Shown here: in pieces, positions 16,541 to 24,677 of the stretch | How positions within the stretch are numbered: the stretch's first letter is position 1 | How the letters are laid out: each line of letters opens with the position of its first letter | Assembly: GCF_000956465.1 (NCBI RefSeq) | Contig: NZ_JYJA01000033.1 | Coordinates: 1-64,000 of the forward strand | Direction of reading: 5' to 3' | Length of the DNA: 64,000 bases | From: Microbacterium trichothecenolyticum | Lineage (GTDB): Bacteria; Actinomycetota; Actinomycetes; Actinomycetales; Microbacteriaceae | The notes under the pieces: model-generated | What the model was told of the DNA's origin: nothing | Seen by the model: the letters and a program-made list of their open reading frames with translations, nothing else | Databases searched by the model: none | Made by a program: the position numbers and the translations under genes

Positions 16541-18007
16541 CTACAGCTGCGACCGGTAGTCGCGCCAGGCCTCGCCGAGGCGGCCGACCCCTTCTTCCAG
16601 CACGGATTCGGGCGCGGTGTACGGCACGCGGATGTGGTCGTCGTAGATCACGGATGCCGTGAACTCCGTGCCGCCCGCGACCGAGACGCCGCGCATCGCG
16701 GCCATGCGGGCGAGCGCGGTCGCCGACCCGACGGGCAGACGCGCCCACAGAGTGAGGCCGCCCCGCGGCGGGGCCGCCTCCCAATCGGGAAGGTGCTCCT
16801 CCAACAGCCTGAGCAGGTGCGCGGAGGCGACCGCGTGCGTCTGCGACGTGGCGAGCCGCAGTGCGCGGGCCTCGTCGAGCAGGTCGAGCGCCAGCAGCTG
16901 AGCGGGCACGCTCGTCGACTGGTCGACCAGCTGACGGACACCGCGCAGGCGCCGCACCAGCACGGGGTCAGCGCGCAGCCATCCGATCCGCAGCCCCGAC
17001 CACGACCACTTCGACAGCGAGTCGACCACGATCACCGGCGCGTCGGGACGCAGCGCCGCCAGGGTCGGCGGCACCACGCCGTCGAACGAGACGTGCGCGA
17101 GCACGCGATCCTCGAGCACCGGCACGCCGTACTCCGCTGACAGATCTGCCACGCGCTGCCGGGCTGGTCCGGGCATGCGGGTGCCGGTCGGATTGTGGTG
17201 GTGAGGGTTGACGGCGATGAGCACGGGGCGCAGCGCGACGATCGCGGCCTCGAGCTCGTCGACGTCGATCCCGTCGGGACCGATGGTGACGCCGTGCACG
17301 CGTCCGCCGCGCCGGCGCACCGAGTCGGCGAGCCCGGGCCAGGTCACCGATTCGGTGAGCACGACGTCGCCGGGCGAGACGAGCTCGTCCACGACCAGGC
17401 TGATCGCCTGCTGCGCGCCGTGGGTCACCAGGATCTGCGCCGCGGTCGCCGGCGTGCCCTCCTCCTCGAAGAGCGTGGCCAGCCGGGAGCGCAGAACCGG
17501 CAGGCCGGCGGGATCGGTCTCGGCCAGAGTGACCGGGTCGAGCGTGGGAGTGTGAGCGCGGACGAGGTCGATGACGAGCTGCGGCATCGCCGGCACGGCT
17601 CGCAGCAGATCGATCCCGGAGGGCGAGGCCGAGAACAGGCTCTCGCCCCGCGCCGTCCGCTCGCGGGTGGGGACGGCGGCTCCGATGTGCCCGGCGACGC
17701 GCGTGCCGCTCCCCTGCCGGCGCTCGACGAGCTCGTCGTCGCTCAGCAGCCCGTACGCCGCGACGACGGTTCCCCGAGAGACGGCGATCGCACCCGCGAG
17801 GGCGCGCTCGGCGGGCAGCCGGTCGCCGGGCCGCAGCTCGCCGCCCTCGATGAGCGCGGCGATCGCCTGAGCCAGCCGCACGGTCAGGGTGCCGTCGCCG
17901 TGCGCCCATCGGCCCAGTCGTCCGGCGAGTCGGGATGCCTCGACCGTGCCACCGAGGGCCACCCGGTGGTCCACCAGCCGCTCATTGGCCCTTTCGGCTG
18001 TCGTCAT
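16541..18007 (-). CDS. MocR-type GntR regulator with aminotransferase domain
   Basis: A 488-residue chimera. Residues about 30-100 are a GntR winged helix (LRPGDRLPAERALAGAIAVSRGTVVAAYGLL). The rest is a fold-type I aminotransferase domain with the PLP lysine in IVVDSLSKWSWSGLRIGWL and the cofactor-binding VNPHHHNPTGTRM. MocR proteins use bound PLP or an amine as a signal and usually act as activators or repressors of a divergent gene. The ATG at 18007 is chosen because the upstream frame runs through operator-like sequence. The expected divergent target is unclear: only a weak coding segment lies to the right. Confidence 0.9.
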   Translation of the reverse strand: MTTAERANERLVDHRVALGGTVEASRLAGRLGRWAHGDGTLTVRLAQAIAALIEGGELRPGDRLPAERALAGAIAVSRGTVVAAYGLLSDDELVERRQGSGTRVAGHIGAAVPTRERTARGESLFSASPSGIDLLRAVPAMPQLVIDLVRAHTPTLDPVTLAETDPAGLPVLRSRLATLFEEEGTPATAAQILVTHGAQQAISLVVDELVSPGDVVLTESVTWPGLADSVRRRGGRVHGVTIGPDGIDVDELEAAIVALRPVLIAVNPHHHNPTGTRMPGPARQRVADLSAEYGVPVLEDRVLAHVSFDGVVPPTLAALRPDAPVIVVDSLSKWSWSGLRIGWLRADPVLVRRLRGVRQLVDQSTSVPAQLLALDLLDEARALRLATSQTHAVASAHLLRLLEEHLPDWEAAPPRGGLTLWARLPVGSATALARMAAMRGVSVAGGTEFTASVIYDDHIRVPYTAPESVLEEGVGRLGEAWRDYRSQL

Positions 18008-18019
18008 GACATCGCATTC

Positions 18020-18087
18020 TGGTCCAATGTTCCGTAAATCCGCCACCATTGACCGCAGTAGCAGTCCAGTTCTCTCCGATTGGACCA
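18020..18087. promoter_or_regulatory. MocR operator: inverted TGGTCCAAT sites
   Basis: TGGTCCAAT at 18020-18028 and its exact reverse complement ATTGGACCA at 18079-18087 flank the regulator's start region. Weaker half-sites such as AGTCCAGTT (18063-18071) lie between. Spaced 8-9 bp half-sites are typical MocR targets. Confidence 0.65.
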
Positions 18088-18407
18088 CTCAGGAGCTTCT
18101 GGAGTGGATCGGCGCGGACGACGCCCGGTGTCATGACGGGACGCTGCTCGGCCCGCTCACCGCGATCGACGGCGCACTCGCCGCGCAGGAGGGGGGCGAC
18201 TCATCCGCACTCGCCCCGGCCTCGCCCGCGCCGCTCGTGCGCGCCCTCGCGGCGCGGCTGCGCGCGGAGCCCGCGCTGCGCGACGTGCGCCTGGGCGATC
18301 TCGTCGACATCCGGTCGCAGAGTCCTGCCCCGCGCGGCGACCGCGAGCCCGGCGCCGAGCGCCGGACCGCGGCATCCGTTCGTCTTCCTCAGCTCCGCGT
18401 CAGCTGA
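18027..18407 (+). CDS. Coding-like segment, possible small or decayed gene
   Basis: An open frame of 126 codons, not recognised. From about 18090 onward it has the strong third-position GC bias of real genes here and encodes a Leu/Ala-rich stretch (TQELLEWIGADDARCHDG, LVRALAARLRAEPALRDVRL). The first 20 codons (18027-18086) have no such bias and coincide with the MocR operator sites, so the ATG at 18027 is doubtful. No better start is seen before 18220. It could be a short helical protein that is the MocR target, or the remains of a deleted target gene. Confidence 0.3.
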   Translation: MFRKSATIDRSSSPVLSDWTTQELLEWIGADDARCHDGTLLGPLTAIDGALAAQEGGDSSALAPASPAPLVRALAARLRAEPALRDVRLGDLVDIRSQSPAPRGDREPGAERRTAASVRLPQLRVS

Positions 18408-18432
18408 GCCCGGGCTCGCGGGTTCGGGCGCG

Positions 18433-18499
18433 CGACTGCTGCAGTTTCCTGCGACTGCTGCGCCGATCTGTGGCGCGCTCGCGGAAACTGCAGCAGTCG
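18433..18499. repeat. Intergenic hairpin repeat, copy B
   Basis: The arms CGACTGCTGCAGTTTCC (18433-18449) and GGAAACTGCAGCAGTCG (18483-18499) are perfect 17 bp reverse complements. The loop shares CGATCTGTGGCGCGCTCGC with copy A. An A-T pair in the stem of copy A is a T-A pair here, so the stem is conserved while its bases change. It lies just after the stop of the VOC gene, read on the minus strand. Confidence 0.88.
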
Positions 18500-18510
18500 T
18501 GGCGCGAGCG

Positions 18511-18873
18511 TCAGCCCTCCATCGATCCTTCGAAGAGGCCGACGGCGTTGCCGTCGGGGTCGCTGATGACCGCCCACCAGCTGGTGGGCGTGATCTCGTC
18601 CTTCTCCCGCAGCACGCTGCCCCCGGCGGCCTTCGCCTTCGCGACGGCGTCGTCGATCGAGTCGACCTCCACATAGGAGCGGGGCTGGGTGAAGCCGTCC
18701 TCGCGCGGGGCGAGGCCGCCGCCCGAGATCTTGTTGGGCGCCTGCCACATCGGATAGTCCTCGAAGCCGGGGACCTCGGCGATCTGCCAGCCGAACAGGT
18801 CCGAGTAGAACGCGGTCGCCTTGCCGAAGTCGCTGACCGGGATGTCGATGTGCGTGATGTCGCCGTGAGCCAT
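18511..18873 (-). CDS. VOC-family (glyoxalase-like) protein
   Basis: A 120-residue single-domain vicinal oxygen chelate protein with the paired beta-alpha-beta-beta-beta modules. It starts ITHIDIPVSDFGKATAFYSDLFGWQI and ends PDGNAVGLFEG. The strand SYVEVDSIDDAVAKAKAAGGSVL is typical of bleomycin-resistance-like or lactoylglutathione-lyase-related proteins. The metal ligands are only partly conserved, so the activity is unknown. GAGAGGAA precedes the ATG. It stands alone, with the hairpin repeat copy B just downstream. Confidence 0.88.
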   Translation of the reverse strand: MAHGDITHIDIPVSDFGKATAFYSDLFGWQIAEVPGFEDYPMWQAPNKISGGGLAPREDGFTQPRSYVEVDSIDDAVAKAKAAGGSVLREKDEITPTSWWAVISDPDGNAVGLFEGSMEG

Positions 18874-18948
18874 GGGGTTCCTCTCGTTCGGGTCGGACCC
18901 GGCCAGTCTCCGCCGCCGTCCCCCGCCCCCGCAAGACTGGGAGGCGCG

Positions 18949-19428
18949 TCAGCCGGCAGACGCGGCATCGGTGAGACGGCGCTCGAGCGCGTCGATCGCG
19001 GGACGCTGACCCTTCACCAGGCGTTCTCTCGCGGCATCCAACCCCGTCCACTCCACACGATCGACCTCGGGGAACCGCGCCGTCTTCCCGGAGCGCGGCG
19101 GCCACTCCAGCTCGAACTCGCCGAACTCGAGCGCGTCGAGTGAGAACCGGGTGCCGTCGGCGACGAACACCGTCACGCGCTTGCCCGACGAGTACGCGAA
19201 GGTGCCGAGCTCGGCGTACGGCGGCTCGGGCGGTTCGATGCCGAGCTCCTCGCGGAACTCGCGGCGCGCGGCATCGAGCGCCCCCTCCTCACCCTCGATG
19301 AACTCACCTTTGGGGACGGACCACGCGCCGGCATCCTTGCTCGCCCAGAACGGGCCGCCCATGTGCGCGATGAGCACCTGGGGTTCGGGCGCGATCCGGT
19401 AGAGCAGGATGCCGGCGCTGGTGATCAC
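18949..19428 (-). CDS. NUDIX hydrolase
   Basis: A 159-residue NUDIX-domain protein. The 23-residue box is intact, with GEFIEGEEG at its start and REFREELGIE carrying the metal-binding glutamates. The early segment SAGILLYRIAPEPQVLIAHMGGPFW and a WSVPKGE motif place it among the small MutT-like predicted NTP pyrophosphohydrolases. Three bases separate it from the upstream aldo/keto reductase stop, so the two share a message. It may clean damaged nucleotides; the substrate is not evident. Confidence 0.9.
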   Translation of the reverse strand: MITSAGILLYRIAPEPQVLIAHMGGPFWASKDAGAWSVPKGEFIEGEEGALDAARREFREELGIEPPEPPYAELGTFAYSSGKRVTVFVADGTRFSLDALEFGEFELEWPPRSGKTARFPEVDRVEWTGLDAARERLVKGQRPAIDALERRLTDAASAG

Positions 19429-19431
19429 GGC

Positions 19432-20445
19432 TCAGACGATACGGGTCTTCGGCGAGACCGTGTAGGTGTCCTCCGGGTCGCTGAACACGACGTCGCCGAG
19501 GGCGGTGTCGATCGCCGCGAGCGTGTCGGCGTCGAGCACGACACCCGAGGCCTTGACCGTCTCGGCGAGCTGCTCGGGACGGGATGCCCCCACCAGCGCG
19601 GACGCGACGTTCTTGTTCTGGAGCACCCACGCGATGGCGAGCTGCGGCATCGACAGTCCCGCCTGCTCGGCGACGGGCTTCAGGCGCTGGACCGCCTCGA
19701 GCACGTCATCGCGGAGGAAGCCCTGGATGAAACGGGCGCCGCTCTTGTCATCGGTCGCTCGCGAGCCTTCGGGCACCGGCTGGCCCGGCAGGTACTTGCC
19801 TGAAAGCACGCCTTGCGCCATCGGCGACCACACGATCTGCGAGATGCCGAGCTCTTCCGATGCCGGCACGACCTTGCCTTCGATGACGCGCCACAGCGCC
19901 GAGTACTGCGGCTGGTTCGAGATGAGCTGCACGCCGTAGCTCTTTGCGAGGGCGTGGCCCTCCCGCAGCTGCTCGGCGGTCCACTCCGAGACGCCGATGT
20001 AGAGCGCCTTGCCCTGGCGCACGACGTCGGCGAAGGCCTGGAAGGTCTCTTCGAGCGGCGTCTCGTAGTCGAAGCGGTGCGCCTGGTAGAGGTCGACGTA
20101 GTCGGTGCCGAGGCGCTTCAGCGAACCGTTGATCGACTCGAAGATGTGCTTGCGGCTCAGGCCGGTGTCGTTCGGCCCCTGTGGGCCGGTCGGGAAGTAG
20201 ACCTTCGTGAAGATCTCGAGGGATTCGCGGCGCTGACCCGAGAGCGCCTTGCCGAGGACCTCCTCCGCGGCCGTGTTCGCGTAGACATCGGCCGTGTCGA
20301 ACGTGGTGATTCCGGCGTCGAGCGCCGCGTGGACCGTCGCGATGGCGGCCGAGTCGTCGACCTGCGAGCCGTGGGTGACCCAGTTGCCGTAGGTGATCTC
20401 GCTGACCTTGAGACCGCTGTTTCCGAGGTACCGGTAATTGACCAT
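19432..20445 (-). CDS. Aldo/keto reductase (potassium-channel beta-like)
   Basis: A 337-residue NADPH-dependent aldo/keto reductase of the Kv-beta/YghZ-like group. The catalytic tetrad is visible: Asp and Tyr in FDTADVYANTAAEE, Lys in IFTKVYFP and His in YQAHRFD. The cofactor region includes WSPMAQGVLSGKY and the C-terminal SRPEQLAE. Length is normal. It is the first gene of a two-gene unit with the NUDIX hydrolase. A terminator upstream (20453-20490) separates it from the ABC exporter. Likely a general carbonyl reductase. Confidence 0.92.
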   Translation of the reverse strand: MVNYRYLGNSGLKVSEITYGNWVTHGSQVDDSAAIATVHAALDAGITTFDTADVYANTAAEEVLGKALSGQRRESLEIFTKVYFPTGPQGPNDTGLSRKHIFESINGSLKRLGTDYVDLYQAHRFDYETPLEETFQAFADVVRQGKALYIGVSEWTAEQLREGHALAKSYGVQLISNQPQYSALWRVIEGKVVPASEELGISQIVWSPMAQGVLSGKYLPGQPVPEGSRATDDKSGARFIQGFLRDDVLEAVQRLKPVAEQAGLSMPQLAIAWVLQNKNVASALVGASRPEQLAETVKASGVVLDADTLAAIDTALGDVVFSDPEDTYTVSPKTRIV

Positions 20446-20452
20446 GAGAAAA

Positions 20453-20490
20453 CGCTACCCGCCCCGATGGGTGCATCGGGACGGGCAGCG
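20453..20490 (-). terminator. Intrinsic terminator of the ABC exporter operon
   Basis: A long stem (CGCT...AGCG outside, CCCGATG...CATCGGG inside) is followed, on the minus strand, by TTTTCTC. It lies ten bases after the stop of the gene ending at 20500. Confidence 0.75.
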
Positions 20491-20499
20491 TCGAGTGGA

Positions 20500-22614
20500 T
20501 CAGACGACCGATGCGGTCTCGTCCTCGATCGCGTCGTCCTCGGCCGCCTCCGCGCGCTCGCCGGACTCGGCGTCGATGGACAGGGCGCGAGCCTCCTCGT
20601 CGAGATCGGCCGCGGCCTGCTCGAACTGGGAGTTGTACAGGCGGAAGTACGCGCCCTTCGCCGCGATGAGGTCGTCGTGCGTGCCCTTCTCGACGATCCC
20701 GCCGTTCTCCATCACGAGGATGAGGTCGGCGTCGCGGATCGTCGAGAGGCGGTGCGCGATGACGAACGACGTGCGACCCTCACGGAGTGCTGCCATCGCG
20801 TGCTGCAGCAGCAGCTCGGTGCGGGTGTCGACGGAGCTCGTCGCCTCGTCGAGGATGAGCACCGAGGGCTGCGCCACGAACGCTCGCGCGATCGTGATGA
20901 GCTGCTTCTCGCCCGCCGAGATGTTCGACGCGTCCTCGTCGAGGAGCGTGTCGTAGCCGTCAGGCAGGGAGTGCACGAACCGGTCGACGTAGGTCGCCCG
21001 CGCGGCGGCGAGGATCTCGTCGTCGGTGGCGTCGGCCCGGCCGTAGCGGATGTTCTCGCGGATCGTGCCGGCGAACAGCCACGGGTCCTGCAGCACCATT
21101 CCGGTCTCGGCGCGGATGTCGCGGCGCGTCAGGTCGGCGATGCTCTGCCCGTTGAGGAGGATGCGACCGCCGTCGAGCTCGTAGAAGCGCATGAGCAGGT
21201 TCACGAGCGTCGTCTTGCCGGCGCCGGTCGGACCCACGATCGCGACCGTCTGCCCGGGCTCGACTCGGAACGACAGGTCGTGGATGAGCGGCCGGTCGGG
21301 CGAGTAGGAGAAGGCGACGTCCTGGAATTCGATCGTGCCGTCACCCTCGACGAGTGCGGGGGCGTCCTCGGCGTCGGGCTCCTGCTCGGGCTCGTCGAGC
21401 AGTTCGAACACGCGCTCGGCCGAGGCCGTGCCCGACTGCACGACCGCCGCCATGCCGCCGAGCTCGGCCAGCGGCTGCGTGAACTGCTGCGAGTACTGGA
21501 TGAACGCCTGCACGTCACCGAGGCGCAGCTGGCCGCCCGCCACCATGAGCGCGCCGAAGACCGCGATGCCCACATAGGTGAGGTTCCCGATGAACATCAT
21601 CGCCGGCATCATGATGTTCGACAGGAACTGCGCATTGAACGACGCCTGGTACAGCTCCTCGTTCTCCTCACGGAACGCCTCGCGCGACGCCTGCTCGCGC
21701 CCGAAGACCTTGACCAGGGCGTGGCCCGAGAACGACTCCTCGACACGCGCGTTGAGCCGGCCGACCTTGCGCCACTGGATGCCGAACGCCTTCTGCGAGC
21801 GCGGCCCGATGACGCCGAAGAGGATCCCCATGAGCGGGAAGCTCACCAGCACCACGAGGGTCAGCTGCCACGAGATCGTCAGCATCATGATGAGCACGCC
21901 GATCACCGTCAGCACGCTCGTGAGAGCCTGCGACAGCGACTGCTGCATCATCTGCGTGATGTTGTCGATGTCGTTCGTGACGCGCGAGATCAGCTCGCCG
22001 CGCTGGACGCGGTCGAAGTAGCGCAGGGGCAGGCGGTTGATCTTCGCCTCGACCTCTTCGCGCAGACGCCACATGACGCGCACCATGATCACGTTGATGA
22101 CGTAGCCCTGCAGCCACATCAGCAGCGACGACGCGAAGTACAGCGCGAGCACGATGAGCAGCACGCGGCTGAGCGCCATGAAGTCGACGCCGGCGCCCGG
22201 AACGAAGTGCTCCATCGCCGAGACCATGTTGGCGAGGTCCTGCTGGCCCTGCGCCTCGAGTCCGGCGACCACCTGCTCCTTCGTGGTGCCGGCGGGCGCC
22301 ATCGACGAGACGACGCCCTCGAAGAGGATGTTGGTCGCCTCACCGAGCACCTTGGGCGAGAGCACCGCGAGCACGACGCCGATCGAGCCGAGGATCGACA
22401 CGAACACGAACGCCCACGCGTTCGGACGCAGCAGCCCGATCAGCCGGCGGAAGGCGGGCCAGAAGTGCGCGGCCTTGCCCGGTGCGACAGCGCCGCTCCA
22501 GTCGTCGGCGGCGATGCGCGCCTGCTCGCCGAGCTCGATCTCGGCCTTCTCCTCGGCGCTCAGCTCTGCGACGGCCTGGCGTGTGCGCCGGCGGGTGGTC
22601 TTCTCGTCGCTCAT
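20500..22614 (-). CDS. Heterodimeric ABC exporter, canonical-site subunit
   Basis: A 704-residue half-transporter with an N-terminal extension of about 65 residues, six membrane segments (residues about 65-370) and a C-terminal ATPase. Walker A is GPTGAGKTTL, Walker B LILDEATSSVD has the catalytic glutamate, and the H-loop is IAHRLST. Its signature is SAGEKQ instead of SGGQ. Paired with the partner encoded upstream (4 bp overlap), it supplies the hydrolysing Walker residues of one site and the altered signature of the other. This asymmetric layout is known for TM287/288- and TmrAB-like multidrug exporters. An acidic C-terminal tail of about 40 residues is unusual. Confidence 0.93.
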   Translation of the reverse strand: MSDEKTTRRRTRQAVAELSAEEKAEIELGEQARIAADDWSGAVAPGKAAHFWPAFRRLIGLLRPNAWAFVFVSILGSIGVVLAVLSPKVLGEATNILFEGVVSSMAPAGTTKEQVVAGLEAQGQQDLANMVSAMEHFVPGAGVDFMALSRVLLIVLALYFASSLLMWLQGYVINVIMVRVMWRLREEVEAKINRLPLRYFDRVQRGELISRVTNDIDNITQMMQQSLSQALTSVLTVIGVLIMMLTISWQLTLVVLVSFPLMGILFGVIGPRSQKAFGIQWRKVGRLNARVEESFSGHALVKVFGREQASREAFREENEELYQASFNAQFLSNIMMPAMMFIGNLTYVGIAVFGALMVAGGQLRLGDVQAFIQYSQQFTQPLAELGGMAAVVQSGTASAERVFELLDEPEQEPDAEDAPALVEGDGTIEFQDVAFSYSPDRPLIHDLSFRVEPGQTVAIVGPTGAGKTTLVNLLMRFYELDGGRILLNGQSIADLTRRDIRAETGMVLQDPWLFAGTIRENIRYGRADATDDEILAAARATYVDRFVHSLPDGYDTLLDEDASNISAGEKQLITIARAFVAQPSVLILDEATSSVDTRTELLLQHAMAALREGRTSFVIAHRLSTIRDADLILVMENGGIVEKGTHDDLIAAKGAYFRLYNSQFEQAAADLDEEARALSIDAESGERAEAAEDDAIEDETASVV

Positions 22615-24434
22615 CGGGCGACCTCCGCTCCGAGCTGGGATTCGACGATCTCTCGATAGGTCTGGCTCGTCTCGAGCAGCTGCTCATGCGTCCCCATCCC
22701 CACGATGCCGCCGTCGTCGAGGACGACGATGCGATCGGCGTCGGTGATCGTCGAAACGCGCTGGGCGACGACGATCTTGGTGACGTCGGGAAGCTCCCGC
22801 CACAGCGCCTGCCTCAGCCGTGCGTCGGTCGTGAGGTCGAGCGCGGAGAACGAGTCGTCGAAGACGAGCACCTTCGGCTGGTGCACGATGGCGCGCGCGA
22901 TGGCCAGCCGCTGCCGCTGCCCGCCCGACACGTTGGTGCCGCCCTGCGCGATCGGCGCGTCGAGCCCGGCCTCCATCTGGCTCACGAAGTCGCTGGCCTG
23001 CGCGATCTCGAGCGCGCGCCAGAGCTCGGCATCCGTGGCGTCCTCCCGGCCGAACCGCAGATTGGACGCGATCGTGCCCGTGAAGAGGAACGGACGCTGA
23101 GGCACCAGGCCGATCGTGCTCCAGAGCGCCTCGAGGTCGGCCTTGCGCACGTCGACGCCGCCGACCTCGACGACGCCGTGGGTGACGTCGAACAGGCGCG
23201 GGATCAGCGAGACGAGAGTGGTCTTGCCGGCGCCGGTCGAACCGACGATGGCGACGGTCTCGCCGGCCGTCGCCCGGAAGCTGATGCCCGAGAGGATCGG
23301 ATGCTCGGCGCCCGGGTAGGTGAAGGCGACGTCGCGGAACTCGATCGTGCCGGGCGCCGGGAACTCCGAGACCGCGTCGGCGGGACGCTCGAGCGACGAG
23401 TGCGTGTCGAGGACGTCGCCGACGCGTTCGGCGGAGACCGCGGCGCGAGGGATCATCAGCGTCATGAAGCTCGCCATCATCACGCCGGAGAGGATGATCA
23501 TGGCGTACTGCATGAAGGCGAAGAGCGTGCCGATCTGGATCTCTCCGCTGTCGACCTGCATGCCGCCGAACCAGATCACGCCGATCACGGTGACGTTGAG
23601 GATCAGCATGACGGCGGGGAACAGCACCACGAAGAGCGAGCCGACCTTGCGGCCGACGACCATGATGTCGGTGTTGGCCTCGCGGAAGCGCTCCTCTTCG
23701 ATCGGTTCGCGCACGAACGCGCGGATGACGCGGATGCCGGTGAGCTGCTCGCGCATCACGCGGTTCACGCCGTCGAGCTTGCCCTGGTAGCTGCGGAACA
23801 GCGGCACCATGCGGGCGATGACGATGCCCGCGACGACGAGGAGCACCGGCACGGCGACTGCGATGATCCATGCGAGGCTGGCGGCCTGCTCGATCGCGAG
23901 CACGATGCCACCGATCGCGAGCAGCGGCGCCGTGACGAGGAACGTCGCCCCCATCATGGCGAGCATCTGCACCTGCTGCACGTCGTTCGTGTTGCGGGTG
24001 ATGAGCGAGCCGGCGCCGAAGCCGGTGACCTCACGCTCGGAGAAGCCCGAGACGCGCTCGAAGATGTCGTCGCGGATGTCGCGACCGAGCCTCATCGCGG
24101 CGCGGGCCGCGAAGTAGGTCGCGATGATCGACGCGACGATCTGCCCCAGCGAGACCGTCAGCATGACGATGCCGGTGCGCCAGATGTATTCGGTGTCGCC
24201 CTTGGACACGCCGTTGTCGATGATGTCGGCGTTCAGGCTGGGCAGGTAGAGCGAGGCGATGGCGGAGGCTGATTGGAACAGCAGCACGCCGAGCAGGAGC
24301 CAGCCATACGGTTTGAGATATCGGACGAGGAGCTTTGCCAGCACGAGGTTCTCCCGGACGCGGCGAAGCCATGACAAGGCTCCGCCTCTGCGGATCTGAG
24401 GGTGCCGACCCACCTTCGCACGGGCCGCCGACAT
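22611..24434 (-). CDS. Heterodimeric ABC exporter, degenerate-site subunit
   Basis: A 607-residue half-transporter with six membrane segments followed by the ATPase. Walker A is GSTGAGKTTL and the signature is the canonical SGGQRQ. Walker B reads VLVFDDSFSALD, with aspartate replacing the catalytic glutamate, and the H-loop histidine is glutamine (VVAQRVST). These are the expected losses of the non-hydrolysing site in heterodimeric exporters. The ATG at 24434 is preferred over a longer frame that would run through repeat sequence. It is translated with its partner via a 4 bp overlap. Substrate probably drugs or lipids. Confidence 0.93.
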   Translation of the reverse strand: MSAARAKVGRHPQIRRGGALSWLRRVRENLVLAKLLVRYLKPYGWLLLGVLLFQSASAIASLYLPSLNADIIDNGVSKGDTEYIWRTGIVMLTVSLGQIVASIIATYFAARAAMRLGRDIRDDIFERVSGFSEREVTGFGAGSLITRNTNDVQQVQMLAMMGATFLVTAPLLAIGGIVLAIEQAASLAWIIAVAVPVLLVVAGIVIARMVPLFRSYQGKLDGVNRVMREQLTGIRVIRAFVREPIEEERFREANTDIMVVGRKVGSLFVVLFPAVMLILNVTVIGVIWFGGMQVDSGEIQIGTLFAFMQYAMIILSGVMMASFMTLMIPRAAVSAERVGDVLDTHSSLERPADAVSEFPAPGTIEFRDVAFTYPGAEHPILSGISFRATAGETVAIVGSTGAGKTTLVSLIPRLFDVTHGVVEVGGVDVRKADLEALWSTIGLVPQRPFLFTGTIASNLRFGREDATDAELWRALEIAQASDFVSQMEAGLDAPIAQGGTNVSGGQRQRLAIARAIVHQPKVLVFDDSFSALDLTTDARLRQALWRELPDVTKIVVAQRVSTITDADRIVVLDDGGIVGMGTHEQLLETSQTYREIVESQLGAEVAR

Positions 24435-24510
24435 CGCGGCAGACCCGTTCACTGAGGGCGGACCGGGGGCGCGGCCGCCTCCCAGCGGCGGCCCGCGGGT
24501 CACTCTAACA

Positions 24511-24520
24511 CGATATATCG
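24511..24520 (-). promoter_or_regulatory. CGATATATCG operator upstream of the ABC exporter
   Basis: A perfect 10 bp palindrome, AT-rich in a very GC-rich region, 77 bp before the exporter start. ATATCG-type dyads are typical of PadR-like repressors of multidrug transporters. No such regulator gene is in the window. Confidence 0.5.
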
Positions 24521-24566
24521 CGACGTGCGAGACCGCTCTCACGCGGAGGAGGACCACACGGAGGGC

Positions 24567-24582
24567 GGGACGGATGCCGCGG
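24567..24582 (-). repeat. Recurrent intergenic 16-mer, copy 1
   Basis: The reverse complement reads CCGCGGCATCCGTCCC, exactly as at 51177-51192 and 62495-62510. Confidence 0.7.
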
Positions 24583-24590
24583 CCCGCAGC

Positions 24591-24652
24591 GGGGCCCACG
24601 GGCCCGGAGGCTCCGGGCGACGCGCCAGCGGCGCGTGGAGGGGGCGTGGGGA
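24591..24652 (-). repeat. 62 bp 3'-flank element, copy 1
   Basis: On the minus strand this begins TCCCCACGCCCCCTCCA and contains the palindrome CCCGGAGCCTCCGGG. By eye it matches 28398-28459 at about 56 of 62 positions. It lies 25 bases after the stop of the DUF4407 gene, in the same orientation relative to that gene as copy 2 has to the LysE gene. Confidence 0.8.
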
Positions 24653-24677
24653 CCGTCCCGTCCGGCGTCGAGGTGTC

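Noticed and set aside
19813..22659. A 948-codon plus-strand frame opposite the aldo/keto reductase and ABC exporter
   Set aside because: Antisense to three motif-complete genes and crosses a strong terminator.
22611..24599. Longer form of the degenerate ABC subunit starting at 24599
   Set aside because: The extra 55 residues are Gly/Arg/Pro-rich and would be encoded by repeat, operator and promoter sequence.
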